From NCBI RefSeq assembly GCF_900102615.1, contig NZ_FMYV01000003.1:186001-250000 (forward strand): a stretch of DNA of 64,000 nucleotides. The letters are read 5' to 3'. The stretch is from Geotoga petraea. GTDB taxonomy: Bacteria; Thermotogota; Thermotogae; Petrotogales; Petrotogaceae. The notes beneath the pieces were generated by a model. That model made no database searches. It worked only from the letters and a program-made list of their open reading frames with translations, and was not told where the DNA came from. Numbering within the stretch: the stretch's first letter is position 1; every line of letters begins with the position of its first letter. This document shows positions 26,008 through 34,019 of the stretch, one piece after another. The position numbers and the translations under genes were made by a program.

Positions 26008-26658
26008 ATGATTAGGGCGTGTATATTTGATTTGGATGGAGTAATAGTAGATACAGCAAAATATCATTATAAAGCATGGAAAAGACTGGCAAATGAGTTG
26101 GGGTTTGAATTCACTGAAGAGGATAACGAAAGATTAAAAGGCGTAAGTAGAATGACTTCATTAGAAATATTGTTAGAAATTGGAAATAAAAAAGGCGAAT
26201 ATACCGAAGATGAAAAATTAAAATTGGCAACGAAGAAAAATGAATGGTATAGAGAATACATAACAAAAATGGAAAAAGATGAAATATTACCAGGAGTAGA
26301 AGGATTTTTGGAGTTATTAAGACAAAATGGGGTAAAAATAGCAATAGGTTCAGCCTCTAAGAATGCAAAAACAATACTGGAAAGAATAGGATTAATAGAT
26401 AAGTTTGACGCAATAGTAGATGGAACAAAAATAACAAAAGCTAAGCCAGATCCACAAGTATTCACAAAAGCAGCAGATGAAATGAATGAAAAATACGAAG
26501 ATTGTGTGGTTTTTGAAGATTCTCAAGCAGGGATAGATGCAGCGTTAGCTGCTGGAATGAAAGCTATTGCTGTGGGAAAGCCAGAAAATCTAAAAAATGC
26601 GCACAAAATAATTTCTGGGTTTAAAAACAAAGATTTTGAGCTATTAATGTTTGATTGA
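26008..26658 (+). CDS. pgmB: Beta-phosphoglucomutase
   Basis: HAD-superfamily mutase of 216 aa converting beta-glucose-1-phosphate to glucose-6-phosphate. The nucleophile/acid motif FDLDGVIVDT (residues 7-16), cap region with YHYKAWKRLANELG, GSASKN, GTKITKAKPDP and FEDSQAGIDAA are all typical. It converges on the GH65 phosphorylase gene, whose product releases beta-glucose-1-phosphate, so the two reactions form one pathway. AGGAGG lies nine bases before the ATG. Confidence 0.93.
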   Translation: MIRACIFDLDGVIVDTAKYHYKAWKRLANELGFEFTEEDNERLKGVSRMTSLEILLEIGNKKGEYTEDEKLKLATKKNEWYREYITKMEKDEILPGVEGFLELLRQNGVKIAIGSASKNAKTILERIGLIDKFDAIVDGTKITKAKPDPQVFTKAADEMNEKYEDCVVFEDSQAGIDAALAAGMKAIAVGKPENLKNAHKIISGFKNKDFELLMFD

Positions 26659-26659
26659 T

Positions 26660-26691
26660 AAAATAGAGCCCTCTTTAAGAGAGCTCTATTT
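26660..26691. terminator. Bidirectional terminator between pgmB and the GH65 gene
   Basis: AAATAGAGC..CTCTTTAAGAG..GCTCTATTT hairpin with T runs on both sides. It overlaps the last codons of the GH65 gene. Confidence 0.82.
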
Positions 26692-28957
26692 CTTTTTTTT
26701 GACCTTTTATCAAATTATATTTTTTTGACTGAACTTTAATAATTAAATCTTTTTCTGATAAAAATTCAATAGATTTACTTTTGACTTTAATATTTAAATC
26801 TTTGCCTTTCCAATTTATTTTATAAGAAAGACTTTCCCATTTATCTGGAATCCAAGGGTCAAAATTTAAAATATTATCTATATCAACAGATAAACCTCCA
26901 AACCCCATTACAGCAGATTGCCATGATCCTCCAGTAGAAGCAGCATGAAGTCCGGCGTTTGAATTCCCTTGATTATCTTCTAAATCAGTCATGATGGTTT
27001 TCATAAAATATTTATAAGCATTATGAGTATCTCCTACTTTCAATCCCATTATAGAATACATAGAAGGGCTTAAAGAAGATTTATGCATGGTTCTTTTTTC
27101 ATAATAATCATAATTAATTTTCTTAGTTTTTTTATCAAATTCTTCTTGTAAAATTAGCATTAACATAATTACATCTGGTTGTTTTATTAATTGAGTTTCG
27201 CCTAACTTATCAAGTTCAATATTTTTTGGCCATAGAGGCATTCCGTTATTGTCCCATTCAGTTATTACAATATCCTTCAAGTTGAAATATCCTTCAAATT
27301 GTTCAATTAAATTAGAATTTTCTTTTTTAGGGAGATATATTTTTTTAGATAATTCAAGAAATTCAAGAAAATCATTGTCATTTAAGCCTAATAAAACGCA
27401 TAATTCATCATATTTATTTTTATGGCGTTCTTTTAGCCAATTCGAAAGATCATAAGCTTTTTTCAAATTCCATTTAGCTAAGTAGTTTGTATAGAAATTA
27501 TTGTTAACATGTTCATGAAATTCATCTGGGCCAATAATTTTATTTATTTCATATGAACCAGTTTTGCTATTGTATTCAAGTCTTGATTTCCAAAACTTAG
27601 CAGTATCAAAAAATATTTCAACTCCATAATCAAGTAAAAATGACTCATCCTGAACAGTTCTATAATACTCCCAAAAAGATAAAGCAATATCTGCACTTAT
27701 ATGATATTCTTCATCCCCTGTCCATATTCTAACGGGGTTTCCAACGTAGTCTATTCCCCATTTAGGTGTTTCTTCAATCCCTTTATCAGCTGCTTCCCAG
27801 GGGAACTGTGCCCCTTTATAACCATTTATTTGTGCATTTTTTCTAGCCCCTTTTAGAGTGTTGTATCTATATAGTAGTAAAGATTTTGCTGTTTCAGGGC
27901 TTGTATATATAAAAAAAGGTAGCATAAAAATTTCTGTATCCCAAAATATATGGCCTTTATATCCTTCTCCATGTAATCCTTTAGCAGGTATAGAAACAGT
28001 ATCATCTTTTTCGTTAGCTGAAGAAGTTAGTTGAAAAATGTTAAATCTGATGCCTTTTTGAGCTTCTTCATCACCTTCGATTTTTATGTCTATTTTATTC
28101 CAAATCTTTTCCCATTCTTTTTTATGTAATTCAAATTCTTGATCATATGAATTATAAAAAAACTCCCTTAAGTCTTTTTGGGCCATTAATTCTGGATTTT
28201 TAGTTTCTCTTGAGCTGAAGGTAGAATTGAATTTTTCAATAATATAAGTTGAATCTTTTTCGCATAAAAATTCATAAGTTTCTTGAATAGTTTGCCCTAC
28301 TTTACGATAATTTCTTGATTTTAAAATATTTTGCCCGTTATTTTGAGCTTTAATTGTAGTGGCTTCACAGACTAAAATTCCTTTATCTCTTGTTTTAGTA
28401 AGCATTAGCATACCAGGAGATAAATCCATAGTTTTTATGATATTGTAATGTTTTACTCTGTTTATAGGATCGAAGATTGAGTTAGTTGTACTACCATCTA
28501 TTATATTTTCAAGTGTTATTTTACCTGAAAAATTGAGAGGTGTTATCTTATATTTCAAACCCGTTCTATGGAAATTATTTTTACTAACAAATCTTTCTGC
28601 TTCTACTTTAATTTGTTTACCTTTTTTTGTCTCAAAGGTAATATTTGTAATTAGTTTAGCACTTTTCATATCCAAAGTTCTTTTAAAGTTTAGTATATTA
28701 GACTCATCTATTTTTAGAATTTCATAGTCAACATATATATTTAAGGTTAAATTATCTGGGTTATTGACTATTTCGTTTACTTGAGCTTCCGATTTGTCAT
28801 ATATCCCTGCTATAAAATTCCCTTTTTCATTTTTTTCAGAAAACTCATTGATTCCTCTGTATCCTCTATAACCATTTGCAAGAGTAAAGACAGTTTCATA
28901 TTTACCAAAATTATCTTTAAGGAATTCATTTTGAACTATATACCAGCTATCATTCAT
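26675..28957 (-). CDS. GH65 disaccharide phosphorylase (kojibiose/trehalose/maltose type)
   Basis: Inverting phosphorylase of 760 aa, full length for the family. The N-terminal beta-sandwich (about 1-270) is followed by the (alpha/alpha)6 barrel. Seen in it are GEGYKGHIFWDTEIFMLPF, GAQFPWEAADKG, and the general acid Glu in KIIGPDEFHEHVNNN. The phosphate-binding HKSSLSPSMYSI and the C-terminal sheet follow. It cleaves an alpha-glucobiose with phosphate to beta-glucose-1-phosphate, the substrate of the convergent mutase. Which disaccharide is used cannot be read. Distal gene of the LacI-ABC operon. AGGAGG precedes the ATG. Confidence 0.9.
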   Translation of the reverse strand: MNDSWYIVQNEFLKDNFGKYETVFTLANGYRGYRGINEFSEKNEKGNFIAGIYDKSEAQVNEIVNNPDNLTLNIYVDYEILKIDESNILNFKRTLDMKSAKLITNITFETKKGKQIKVEAERFVSKNNFHRTGLKYKITPLNFSGKITLENIIDGSTTNSIFDPINRVKHYNIIKTMDLSPGMLMLTKTRDKGILVCEATTIKAQNNGQNILKSRNYRKVGQTIQETYEFLCEKDSTYIIEKFNSTFSSRETKNPELMAQKDLREFFYNSYDQEFELHKKEWEKIWNKIDIKIEGDEEAQKGIRFNIFQLTSSANEKDDTVSIPAKGLHGEGYKGHIFWDTEIFMLPFFIYTSPETAKSLLLYRYNTLKGARKNAQINGYKGAQFPWEAADKGIEETPKWGIDYVGNPVRIWTGDEEYHISADIALSFWEYYRTVQDESFLLDYGVEIFFDTAKFWKSRLEYNSKTGSYEINKIIGPDEFHEHVNNNFYTNYLAKWNLKKAYDLSNWLKERHKNKYDELCVLLGLNDNDFLEFLELSKKIYLPKKENSNLIEQFEGYFNLKDIVITEWDNNGMPLWPKNIELDKLGETQLIKQPDVIMLMLILQEEFDKKTKKINYDYYEKRTMHKSSLSPSMYSIMGLKVGDTHNAYKYFMKTIMTDLEDNQGNSNAGLHAASTGGSWQSAVMGFGGLSVDIDNILNFDPWIPDKWESLSYKINWKGKDLNIKVKSKSIEFLSEKDLIIKVQSKKYNLIKGQKKEIELS

Positions 28958-29045
28958 CCGATTTCCTCCTATTATGAAAAATTTATTAATGTCAATTTCT
29001 TAGCTTAAAACCCAGAAATTATTTTTATTGCTCCTATATTTTAAA

Positions 29046-29091
29046 TTAACCGCCCTTAGCCCCGGTCTCCCTCCCAAATTACTCAGGATGA
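29046..29091 (-). other. GC-rich intercistronic island between permease and GH65 genes
   Basis: The minus strand reads GGGAGGGAGACCGGGGC followed by TAAGGGCGG, far richer in G and C than the surrounding roughly 30% GC DNA, right after the permease stop. I see no strong hairpin. It could be an RNA-binding or processing site, or a scar. Confidence 0.4.
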
Positions 29092-29982
29092 TTAGCCTTT
29101 TACGGCAGAAACTTTTCCAGTTTCAACAAATTGCTTTTGAAAAGATATAAATATTATTATCATAGGGATTGTCATTAAAATTGAACCAGCCATTAAATAT
29201 TGCCAAAATGTATAATAAGAAGATTTAAAGAAATTTAAGCCCATTGTTAATGTATACATTTCCTTTTGCGAAGTAATTATTAAAGGCCATTGAAAATCAT
29301 TCCAAGCTCCCATAAAAGTATATATAGAAAGAGCTGCTATTGCTGGTTTTGAATTTGGTAGTACTATTCTGAAAAATGTCCCTGTGATTGATGAGCCGTC
29401 TAATCTTGCTGATTCTTCTAATTCTTTAGGAAAATTTATAAAAAATTGTCTCATTAAAAATAAACCAAAAATATTTGTTAATTTTGGTAAAAATAATCCC
29501 CAATAGGTATTAACCAGCTCAAAATTAACCATTAAATTATATTGTGGAATCATCAAAACTTGTCCTGGAATCATTAAAGTAGCTAAAAATAGTGTGAACC
29601 AAAAGTTTTTTAAAGGAAAATTAAGTCGAGCAAATGCATAACCCCCCAGGGTGTTAAATAATATATTTCCTAAAGTTAGTAATCCTGCGTAGATAACAGT
29701 GTTTAAAATCCATCTTCCATATAAAGGAACGACTTCAAAAATTTTGAAATAGTTTTCAAAGGTTAAAGGTGCTCCAAAAGCAGATGGCTCTTTATCGATT
29801 AAATCTATTTCTGGTGGCCAATCCATGATGTTTACACCTTGCTCTTCCCCCGCTTCATTAGTATAAGTTAAAGGAGTTAATGAAACCAATGTTGCCCAAA
29901 AAAATGGGAACAAAGAAAGAAGAGCATAGGCTATTAAAATGATATAAGAAACAATTCTTGCTGTTTTCCATTTTTTATTCAT
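29092..29982 (-). CDS. Sugar ABC transporter permease 2 (MalG type)
   Basis: Carbohydrate-importer permease of 296 aa with six membrane helices. The EAA coupling loop is EESARLDGSSITGTFFRIVLP. A short extracytoplasmic loop of about 50 residues follows the first helix (SLTPLTYTNEAGEEQGVNIM). The open frame extends to 29997, but AGGAGGG is five bases before the ATG at 29982. Second of two permeases in the GH65 operon. Confidence 0.93.
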   Translation of the reverse strand: MNKKWKTARIVSYIILIAYALLSLFPFFWATLVSLTPLTYTNEAGEEQGVNIMDWPPEIDLIDKEPSAFGAPLTFENYFKIFEVVPLYGRWILNTVIYAGLLTLGNILFNTLGGYAFARLNFPLKNFWFTLFLATLMIPGQVLMIPQYNLMVNFELVNTYWGLFLPKLTNIFGLFLMRQFFINFPKELEESARLDGSSITGTFFRIVLPNSKPAIAALSIYTFMGAWNDFQWPLIITSQKEMYTLTMGLNFFKSSYYTFWQYLMAGSILMTIPMIIIFISFQKQFVETGKVSAVKG

Positions 29983-29993
29983 AAAAACCCTCC

Positions 29994-31163
29994 TCAATAC
30001 TCTTCTTTAATGTATTTTCTTTGAATAAATGTTATAAAAAGAATAACTCCAAACAATACTACTGCAAGAGAAGAAGCATAGCCCATTTCTCCATATTCAA
30101 AAGCATTTTTATATATATAGAATGATATTGTTATATTCCGCATATTCTTTATTAAAAAATATATCTGGTCAAAAACTTGTAAGCATCCTATAGTACTCAT
30201 AATCATAACAAATAATATTTGGGGCCTTAATAAAGGCATTGTGATTTTCCAAAATCTTGTCCAACCTTTTGCTCCATCTATGCTTGCTGCTTCATATATG
30301 CTTTTTGGTATATCCTGCAACCCTGCTAAAAATGTGATCATGAAATATCCTGCGGTTGTCCAAATATTCATTGCCATTATTGAATATAGAGCTATATTTG
30401 GTTCGTTTAAGAAGTCGATTGGTTGGTATCCAAATCCTCCAAATAATGATTCTAAAATTCTATTTAATATACCTGGTTTTGAGTAAATCAACCAAAAAAT
30501 CATTGAAATTGCTGCTGAAGAAGTTACAGCTGGAATAAAGAATATTACCTTAAAAATGTTTCTACCTTTTATTTTGGAATTAGCTGCAACAGCTAAAATA
30601 ACTGCTAAAAGTGTTTGTATAGGCACAACAATTAAAGAATACAATATTGCGTTCCAAAGTGATATATAAAAATATTGGTCATTAAACATTCTTTTAAAGT
30701 TATCGAATCCAACAAAATCTGGTATATATCTTAAAAAAGCTTGAAAACCCGTTATCATATATTCTTTCATAAATTCGGATACAACCATTTTTTCTGGCAG
30801 ATCATCATTCACGAAATCTTTAATTAATTTTTCGGAATTAAAATTCTTTTTTATAGATTCCTTTTCTTTTTCATCTAAATTAACCCCAACATCATATTGA
30901 ATAAAACTCACTGGCTCAAATGATGATAATAACTTTTCATAATCATCAGGCCCAACATCGCTTTGAAAATATCCTAAATTGAATTCTAACGATTCAGAAG
31001 GATAAACAGGATTATTAAATTTTTGAGCCTCTAATGGCTGATAATTTGTAAAACTATAATAGAATATTGCTATGATTGGATATATAGTGAAAATCAAAAC
31101 TGTTAATATCATAGGCGAAGCAAAAGTATATCCAGTTAATGCTTCTCGGGTTTTTCTTTTCAT
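29994..31163 (-). CDS. Sugar ABC transporter permease 1 (MalF type)
   Basis: Carbohydrate-importer permease of 389 aa, longer than the common 290-310 because of a loop of about 100 polar residues between helix 1 and helix 2, similar in place to the MalF P2 loop. The EAA loop is YEAASIDGAKGWTRFWKITMP. AGAGAGGTG is six bases before the ATG at 31163. It lies 56 bases after the binding-protein gene, with a hairpin in between. Confidence 0.93.
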   Translation of the reverse strand: MKRKTREALTGYTFASPMILTVLIFTIYPIIAIFYYSFTNYQPLEAQKFNNPVYPSESLEFNLGYFQSDVGPDDYEKLLSSFEPVSFIQYDVGVNLDEKEKESIKKNFNSEKLIKDFVNDDLPEKMVVSEFMKEYMITGFQAFLRYIPDFVGFDNFKRMFNDQYFYISLWNAILYSLIVVPIQTLLAVILAVAANSKIKGRNIFKVIFFIPAVTSSAAISMIFWLIYSKPGILNRILESLFGGFGYQPIDFLNEPNIALYSIMAMNIWTTAGYFMITFLAGLQDIPKSIYEAASIDGAKGWTRFWKITMPLLRPQILFVMIMSTIGCLQVFDQIYFLIKNMRNITISFYIYKNAFEYGEMGYASSLAVVLFGVILFITFIQRKYIKEEY

Positions 31164-31184
31164 TACACGCACCTCTCTAAATAA

Positions 31185-31208
31185 TTAGAGGGGAAATATC
31201 CCCTCTAA
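31185..31208 (-). terminator. Intercistronic hairpin between binding-protein and permease genes
   Basis: TTAGAGGGG-AAATAT-CCCCTCTAA, 11 bases after the binding-protein stop. It has no good T run on the minus strand, so it is more likely an attenuator or mRNA-stabilising hairpin that keeps the binding protein more abundant than the permeases. Confidence 0.7.
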
Positions 31209-31219
31209 AAATTATAATG

Positions 31220-32434
31220 TTAGTTACTTTGAACCCATTCTTGATAATTATTTTCGATTCTATTTGCAAACTCTTCAATGGTTATTTTTTCATACATTAA
31301 ATCTTTAAGCATAGAATTGAGTTGATCGTTAGCCTTTGAGAAAACACCACTTGGTGTAGGAACACTCCAAGGATAACCAAATTCAACTGAATCATAAAAA
31401 ACTTTGTTTTCAGGTGTTCTTGCATTTTCTGCTATTGATTTTCTTGAAGCTAATATAGATGTTTTTTCAGTAAATATTTTTTGACCTTCATTTGTTAAAA
31501 ACTTTAACACTTTCCAAGCTGCTTCTCTATTTTGTGTTTGTCTGTTAATAGACCAAGAAACTGTATAAATCATACTTGCTCTTTCTTCATCTTTTGGCAT
31601 TAAAGTCATTCCTATTTTGTTAGACATATTAGGATATTGATCATCAATAAAACCTTTTGTCCAAGGTCCTGACATACCCATAGCTACTTTACCGGCTGCT
31701 ATTGCTTCACCAATCCATCCGGAACCAACATTTGAAGGTTCAAATGCAACTTTATATTTACTTGCAAGATCAGTGTAAAATTCAATTGCTTCAAGAGATT
31801 TCTCAGAAGTTAATGCTTGTGTCATATCGTCGTTCACTACTTTTCCACCAAATGCATAAATAAAAGGCATGGCTCTGTTAAAGTCTGGAGCTAAAACCAT
31901 AGGAGTTTCAAACCCTGATGATTTTAACAATTCAGCTTTAGCCAACATATCTTCGTATGTATCATGTTCAGTAGGATATGGGACATCGTATTTGTCAAAT
32001 ATTTCCTTGTTGTAGTATAATACTAATGTAGAAAAATCTTTTGGCAAACCGTATAATCTTTCGTTGAATGTAAAACCGTCAATTAAATTTTCATAAAAAT
32101 CATCTACATCAAAGTTTTCTTTTTGAATGTACAAATCCAAAGGCAATAAAACATTTTTTCTAGCTAATTCTTCGAAGTAGTATATGTCTACGTAGAAGAT
32201 ATCTGGTCCGGTTCCTGCTGACAACCTTGTGAGAAGGGCTTGTTTGTAATCTCCAGGGATCGGATCCCATTTTATTTGTACATCTGAGTTTTCACTGTTA
32301 AATACTTCAACTGCCTCTTTAATAGCTGCTTCTTCTGTAGGATTACCAGGCCACCCTGATATTGTAATTGTTGTTACAGAAAAAACTGTTAATACGAAAG
32401 TTAAAACCAAGAAAAAACTTAAAACTTTTTTCAT
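31220..32434 (-). CDS. Sugar ABC transporter substrate-binding protein
   Basis: Secreted extracellular sugar-binding protein of cluster 1, 404 aa. Signal peptide MKKVLSFFLVLTFVLTVFS; then TTITISGWPGNPTEEAAIKEAV and RLSAGTGPDIFYVDIYYFEELARK, typical of the MalE-type fold. Its ligand is presumably the disaccharide split by the GH65 enzyme of the operon. GGGGGT lies before the ATG, and the gene starts five bases after the LacI regulator stop, so they share a transcript. Confidence 0.92.
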   Translation of the reverse strand: MKKVLSFFLVLTFVLTVFSVTTITISGWPGNPTEEAAIKEAVEVFNSENSDVQIKWDPIPGDYKQALLTRLSAGTGPDIFYVDIYYFEELARKNVLLPLDLYIQKENFDVDDFYENLIDGFTFNERLYGLPKDFSTLVLYYNKEIFDKYDVPYPTEHDTYEDMLAKAELLKSSGFETPMVLAPDFNRAMPFIYAFGGKVVNDDMTQALTSEKSLEAIEFYTDLASKYKVAFEPSNVGSGWIGEAIAAGKVAMGMSGPWTKGFIDDQYPNMSNKIGMTLMPKDEERASMIYTVSWSINRQTQNREAAWKVLKFLTNEGQKIFTEKTSILASRKSIAENARTPENKVFYDSVEFGYPWSVPTPSGVFSKANDQLNSMLKDLMYEKITIEEFANRIENNYQEWVQSN

Positions 32435-32439
32435 CCAAC

Positions 32440-33417
32440 TTACCCCCTTTTAAATTTTTTGGTACTTTCCCGTTCTACCAATTTTGTGGGAATTATTATT
32501 GAATTAATTTTATTGCCTTGAGATAATTCGTGTACATTTTTGGCTGCATTAAAACCTATATCAAAGATGTTTTGATCTACTGTTGTTAAATCAAAAAATT
32601 TAGCAAGCTCGATGTTATCAAACCCTATTATTGGGAAATATTTTTTAGTTCTTCTCATTTCTTGCATAATGGCTATAGCCATTTTATCTGAAGCACAAAA
32701 AATTCCTTCAAAATCTGTTTTAGTGATTTTTTGTTTAAAAATTTTAACAGCTTTTTCTTCATCAAAATTTGCGTATTCCATATCTATTTTTATATTATTC
32801 AATCTTGCTGCATTCTTAACTCCTTCGTTTCTTTGCTCAGTAACAGGATTATTTTTATCACCAGTCAGATACAATATTTTTCTTAGCCCCATTTCTGAAA
32901 ACTTTTCAATAGCGTAAAAAGCACCAGATGTATTGTCAGAATCAATATAATTAAAATTATTTTTAGAATTTCTTCCTATAACTACATAGGGAAAATTTTT
33001 TTTGTTTAAAAAATCAATTCTTTTATCATTTTCTTTTAAATCAAGTAAAATAAAACCATCTACTATTTTGCTATCAATTACTGATCCATAATAATCTATC
33101 AAATCTTTTTGAGCGTGGGTATCTACTATTAGCTTTAAACCTTTTTTAGACATATAAGATATAGTTCCTTGCAATAATTGTTGGGAATATGATGTTTCAA
33201 AGATTCGATCTGTATGAACAGAAAAAACTATAGAAAAAATTCCTGTCTTTTTTTTTCTCATTGATTTTGCAATTGCATCAGGCCTATAATTATATTTTTT
33301 AATAACACTTAAAACTCTATTTTTTGTTTCATTTTTAACTTTTTCAGGGTTGTTTAAAACTCTTGATACAGTTGCTACTGAAACATTTGCTTTTTTGGCA
33401 ATTTCTTTTATATTCAT
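32440..33417 (-). CDS. LacI-family transcriptional regulator
   Basis: Repressor of 325 aa. The helix-turn-helix NIKEIAKKANVSVATVSRVLNNPEKV is at the very N-terminus, and a periplasmic-binding-protein-like ligand domain follows. AGAGGTG is six bases before ATG 33417. First gene of the GH65 transport operon. An 18-bp perfect palindrome 16 bases upstream has the CG-centred form expected for this family, so autoregulation is likely. The inducer is probably the transported sugar or a phosphorylated product. Confidence 0.93.
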   Translation of the reverse strand: MNIKEIAKKANVSVATVSRVLNNPEKVKNETKNRVLSVIKKYNYRPDAIAKSMRKKKTGIFSIVFSVHTDRIFETSYSQQLLQGTISYMSKKGLKLIVDTHAQKDLIDYYGSVIDSKIVDGFILLDLKENDKRIDFLNKKNFPYVVIGRNSKNNFNYIDSDNTSGAFYAIEKFSEMGLRKILYLTGDKNNPVTEQRNEGVKNAARLNNIKIDMEYANFDEEKAVKIFKQKITKTDFEGIFCASDKMAIAIMQEMRRTKKYFPIIGFDNIELAKFFDLTTVDQNIFDIGFNAAKNVHELSQGNKINSIIIPTKLVERESTKKFKRG

Positions 33418-33432
33418 ATACAACACCTCTAT

Positions 33433-33450
33433 AATGTAATCGATTACATT
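33433..33450. promoter_or_regulatory. LacI-type operator O1
   Basis: Perfect palindrome AATGTAATCGATTACATT between the regulator's ribosome site and a possible promoter (-35 TTGATT at 33476-33481, -10 TAATAT at 33454-33459 on the minus strand, 16-base spacer). It would overlap the transcription start. Confidence 0.82.
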
Positions 33451-33568
33451 GCTATATTACTATTTATTTACAAAAAATCAAAATGCATTTATACTTGTTA
33501 TGAAGCTTTTATATAAAAATATTTATAATTAGAAAAAAGATTCTTCACTTTTTACAATTAATAAAAAT

Positions 33569-33584
33569 ATGTAATCGTTTTCAT
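33569..33584. promoter_or_regulatory. Possible second LacI-type operator O2
   Basis: ATGTAATCGTTTTCAT differs from the O1 core ATGTAATCGATTACAT at two positions. It lies 135 bp from O1 centre to centre, a distance compatible with DNA looping by a tetramer or with a second control site. Confidence 0.5.
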
Positions 33585-33610
33585 AAAAATAATAATAATT
33601 CTATAAAAAA

Positions 33611-33635
33611 AATAAACCCCTAAAAGGGGTTTATT
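33611..33635 (-). terminator. Terminator of the operon ending at 33631
   Basis: AATAAACCCC-TAAA-AGGGGTTTATT followed on the minus strand by a T-rich run; the hairpin includes the stop codon. Confidence 0.88.
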
Positions 33636-33975
33636 TAATCCTTATATCAGCTAATAATTGTTCATTTTCTTCTGTTTTTTCGATGAAAGAATTATAAAAA
33701 TTCTCCCAGACAATTTTTTCTTTTTGAAATTGATCCTTATAGTATCCATCTTCAATCTTTGATATAATTTCGTTTAACCTTTCGGAAATCTCTAATAAAA
33801 ATTCTTTTGCTTCGATTTCATTCTCTTCTGCTAAAGAGTATGTTTTTAATAGAGCTCTGAAGTAAACAGTTAAAAAAGGTATTTTTGTTATAAAACATCC
33901 AGTGAAAGGGAACAATTCTTCTTTTATATAATCATAATTATCCAAAATATCTGAGGCATAATAGCTGAATAACAA
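33631..33975 (-). CDS. Hypothetical protein, about 114 aa
   Basis: Unrecognised helical, soluble protein rich in Glu and Lys, with heptad-like spacing in its second half (LLEISERLNEIISKIE). The only ordinary start is TTG at 33975, but the frame stays open upstream to the TAG of the preceding gene (reading ..GKLIGDYERI..), and the ribosome sites there (GAGG near 34018, AGGAG near 33994) fit rare ATA or ATT starts better. So the true N-terminus may be about 11 residues longer. Last gene of the 38.6-33.6 kb operon. Confidence 0.55.
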   Translation of the reverse strand: MLFSYYASDILDNYDYIKEELFPFTGCFITKIPFLTVYFRALLKTYSLAEENEIEAKEFLLEISERLNEIISKIEDGYYKDQFQKEKIVWENFYNSFIEKTEENEQLLADIRIK

Positions 33976-34019
33976 AATTCTTTCGTAATCTCCTATTAGC
34001 TTTCCTATTTTTGATTCCT

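Noticed and set aside
26067-26465. 132-codon antisense frame inside pgmB
   Set aside because: It is the complement of a strongly supported gene, has no ribosome site and no recognisable domain.
28960-29000. TTGACA...TAATAG promoter just before the GH65 gene
   Set aside because: The spacer is only 15 bases and the -10 box overlaps the ribosome site, so a transcript from it could not carry that site.
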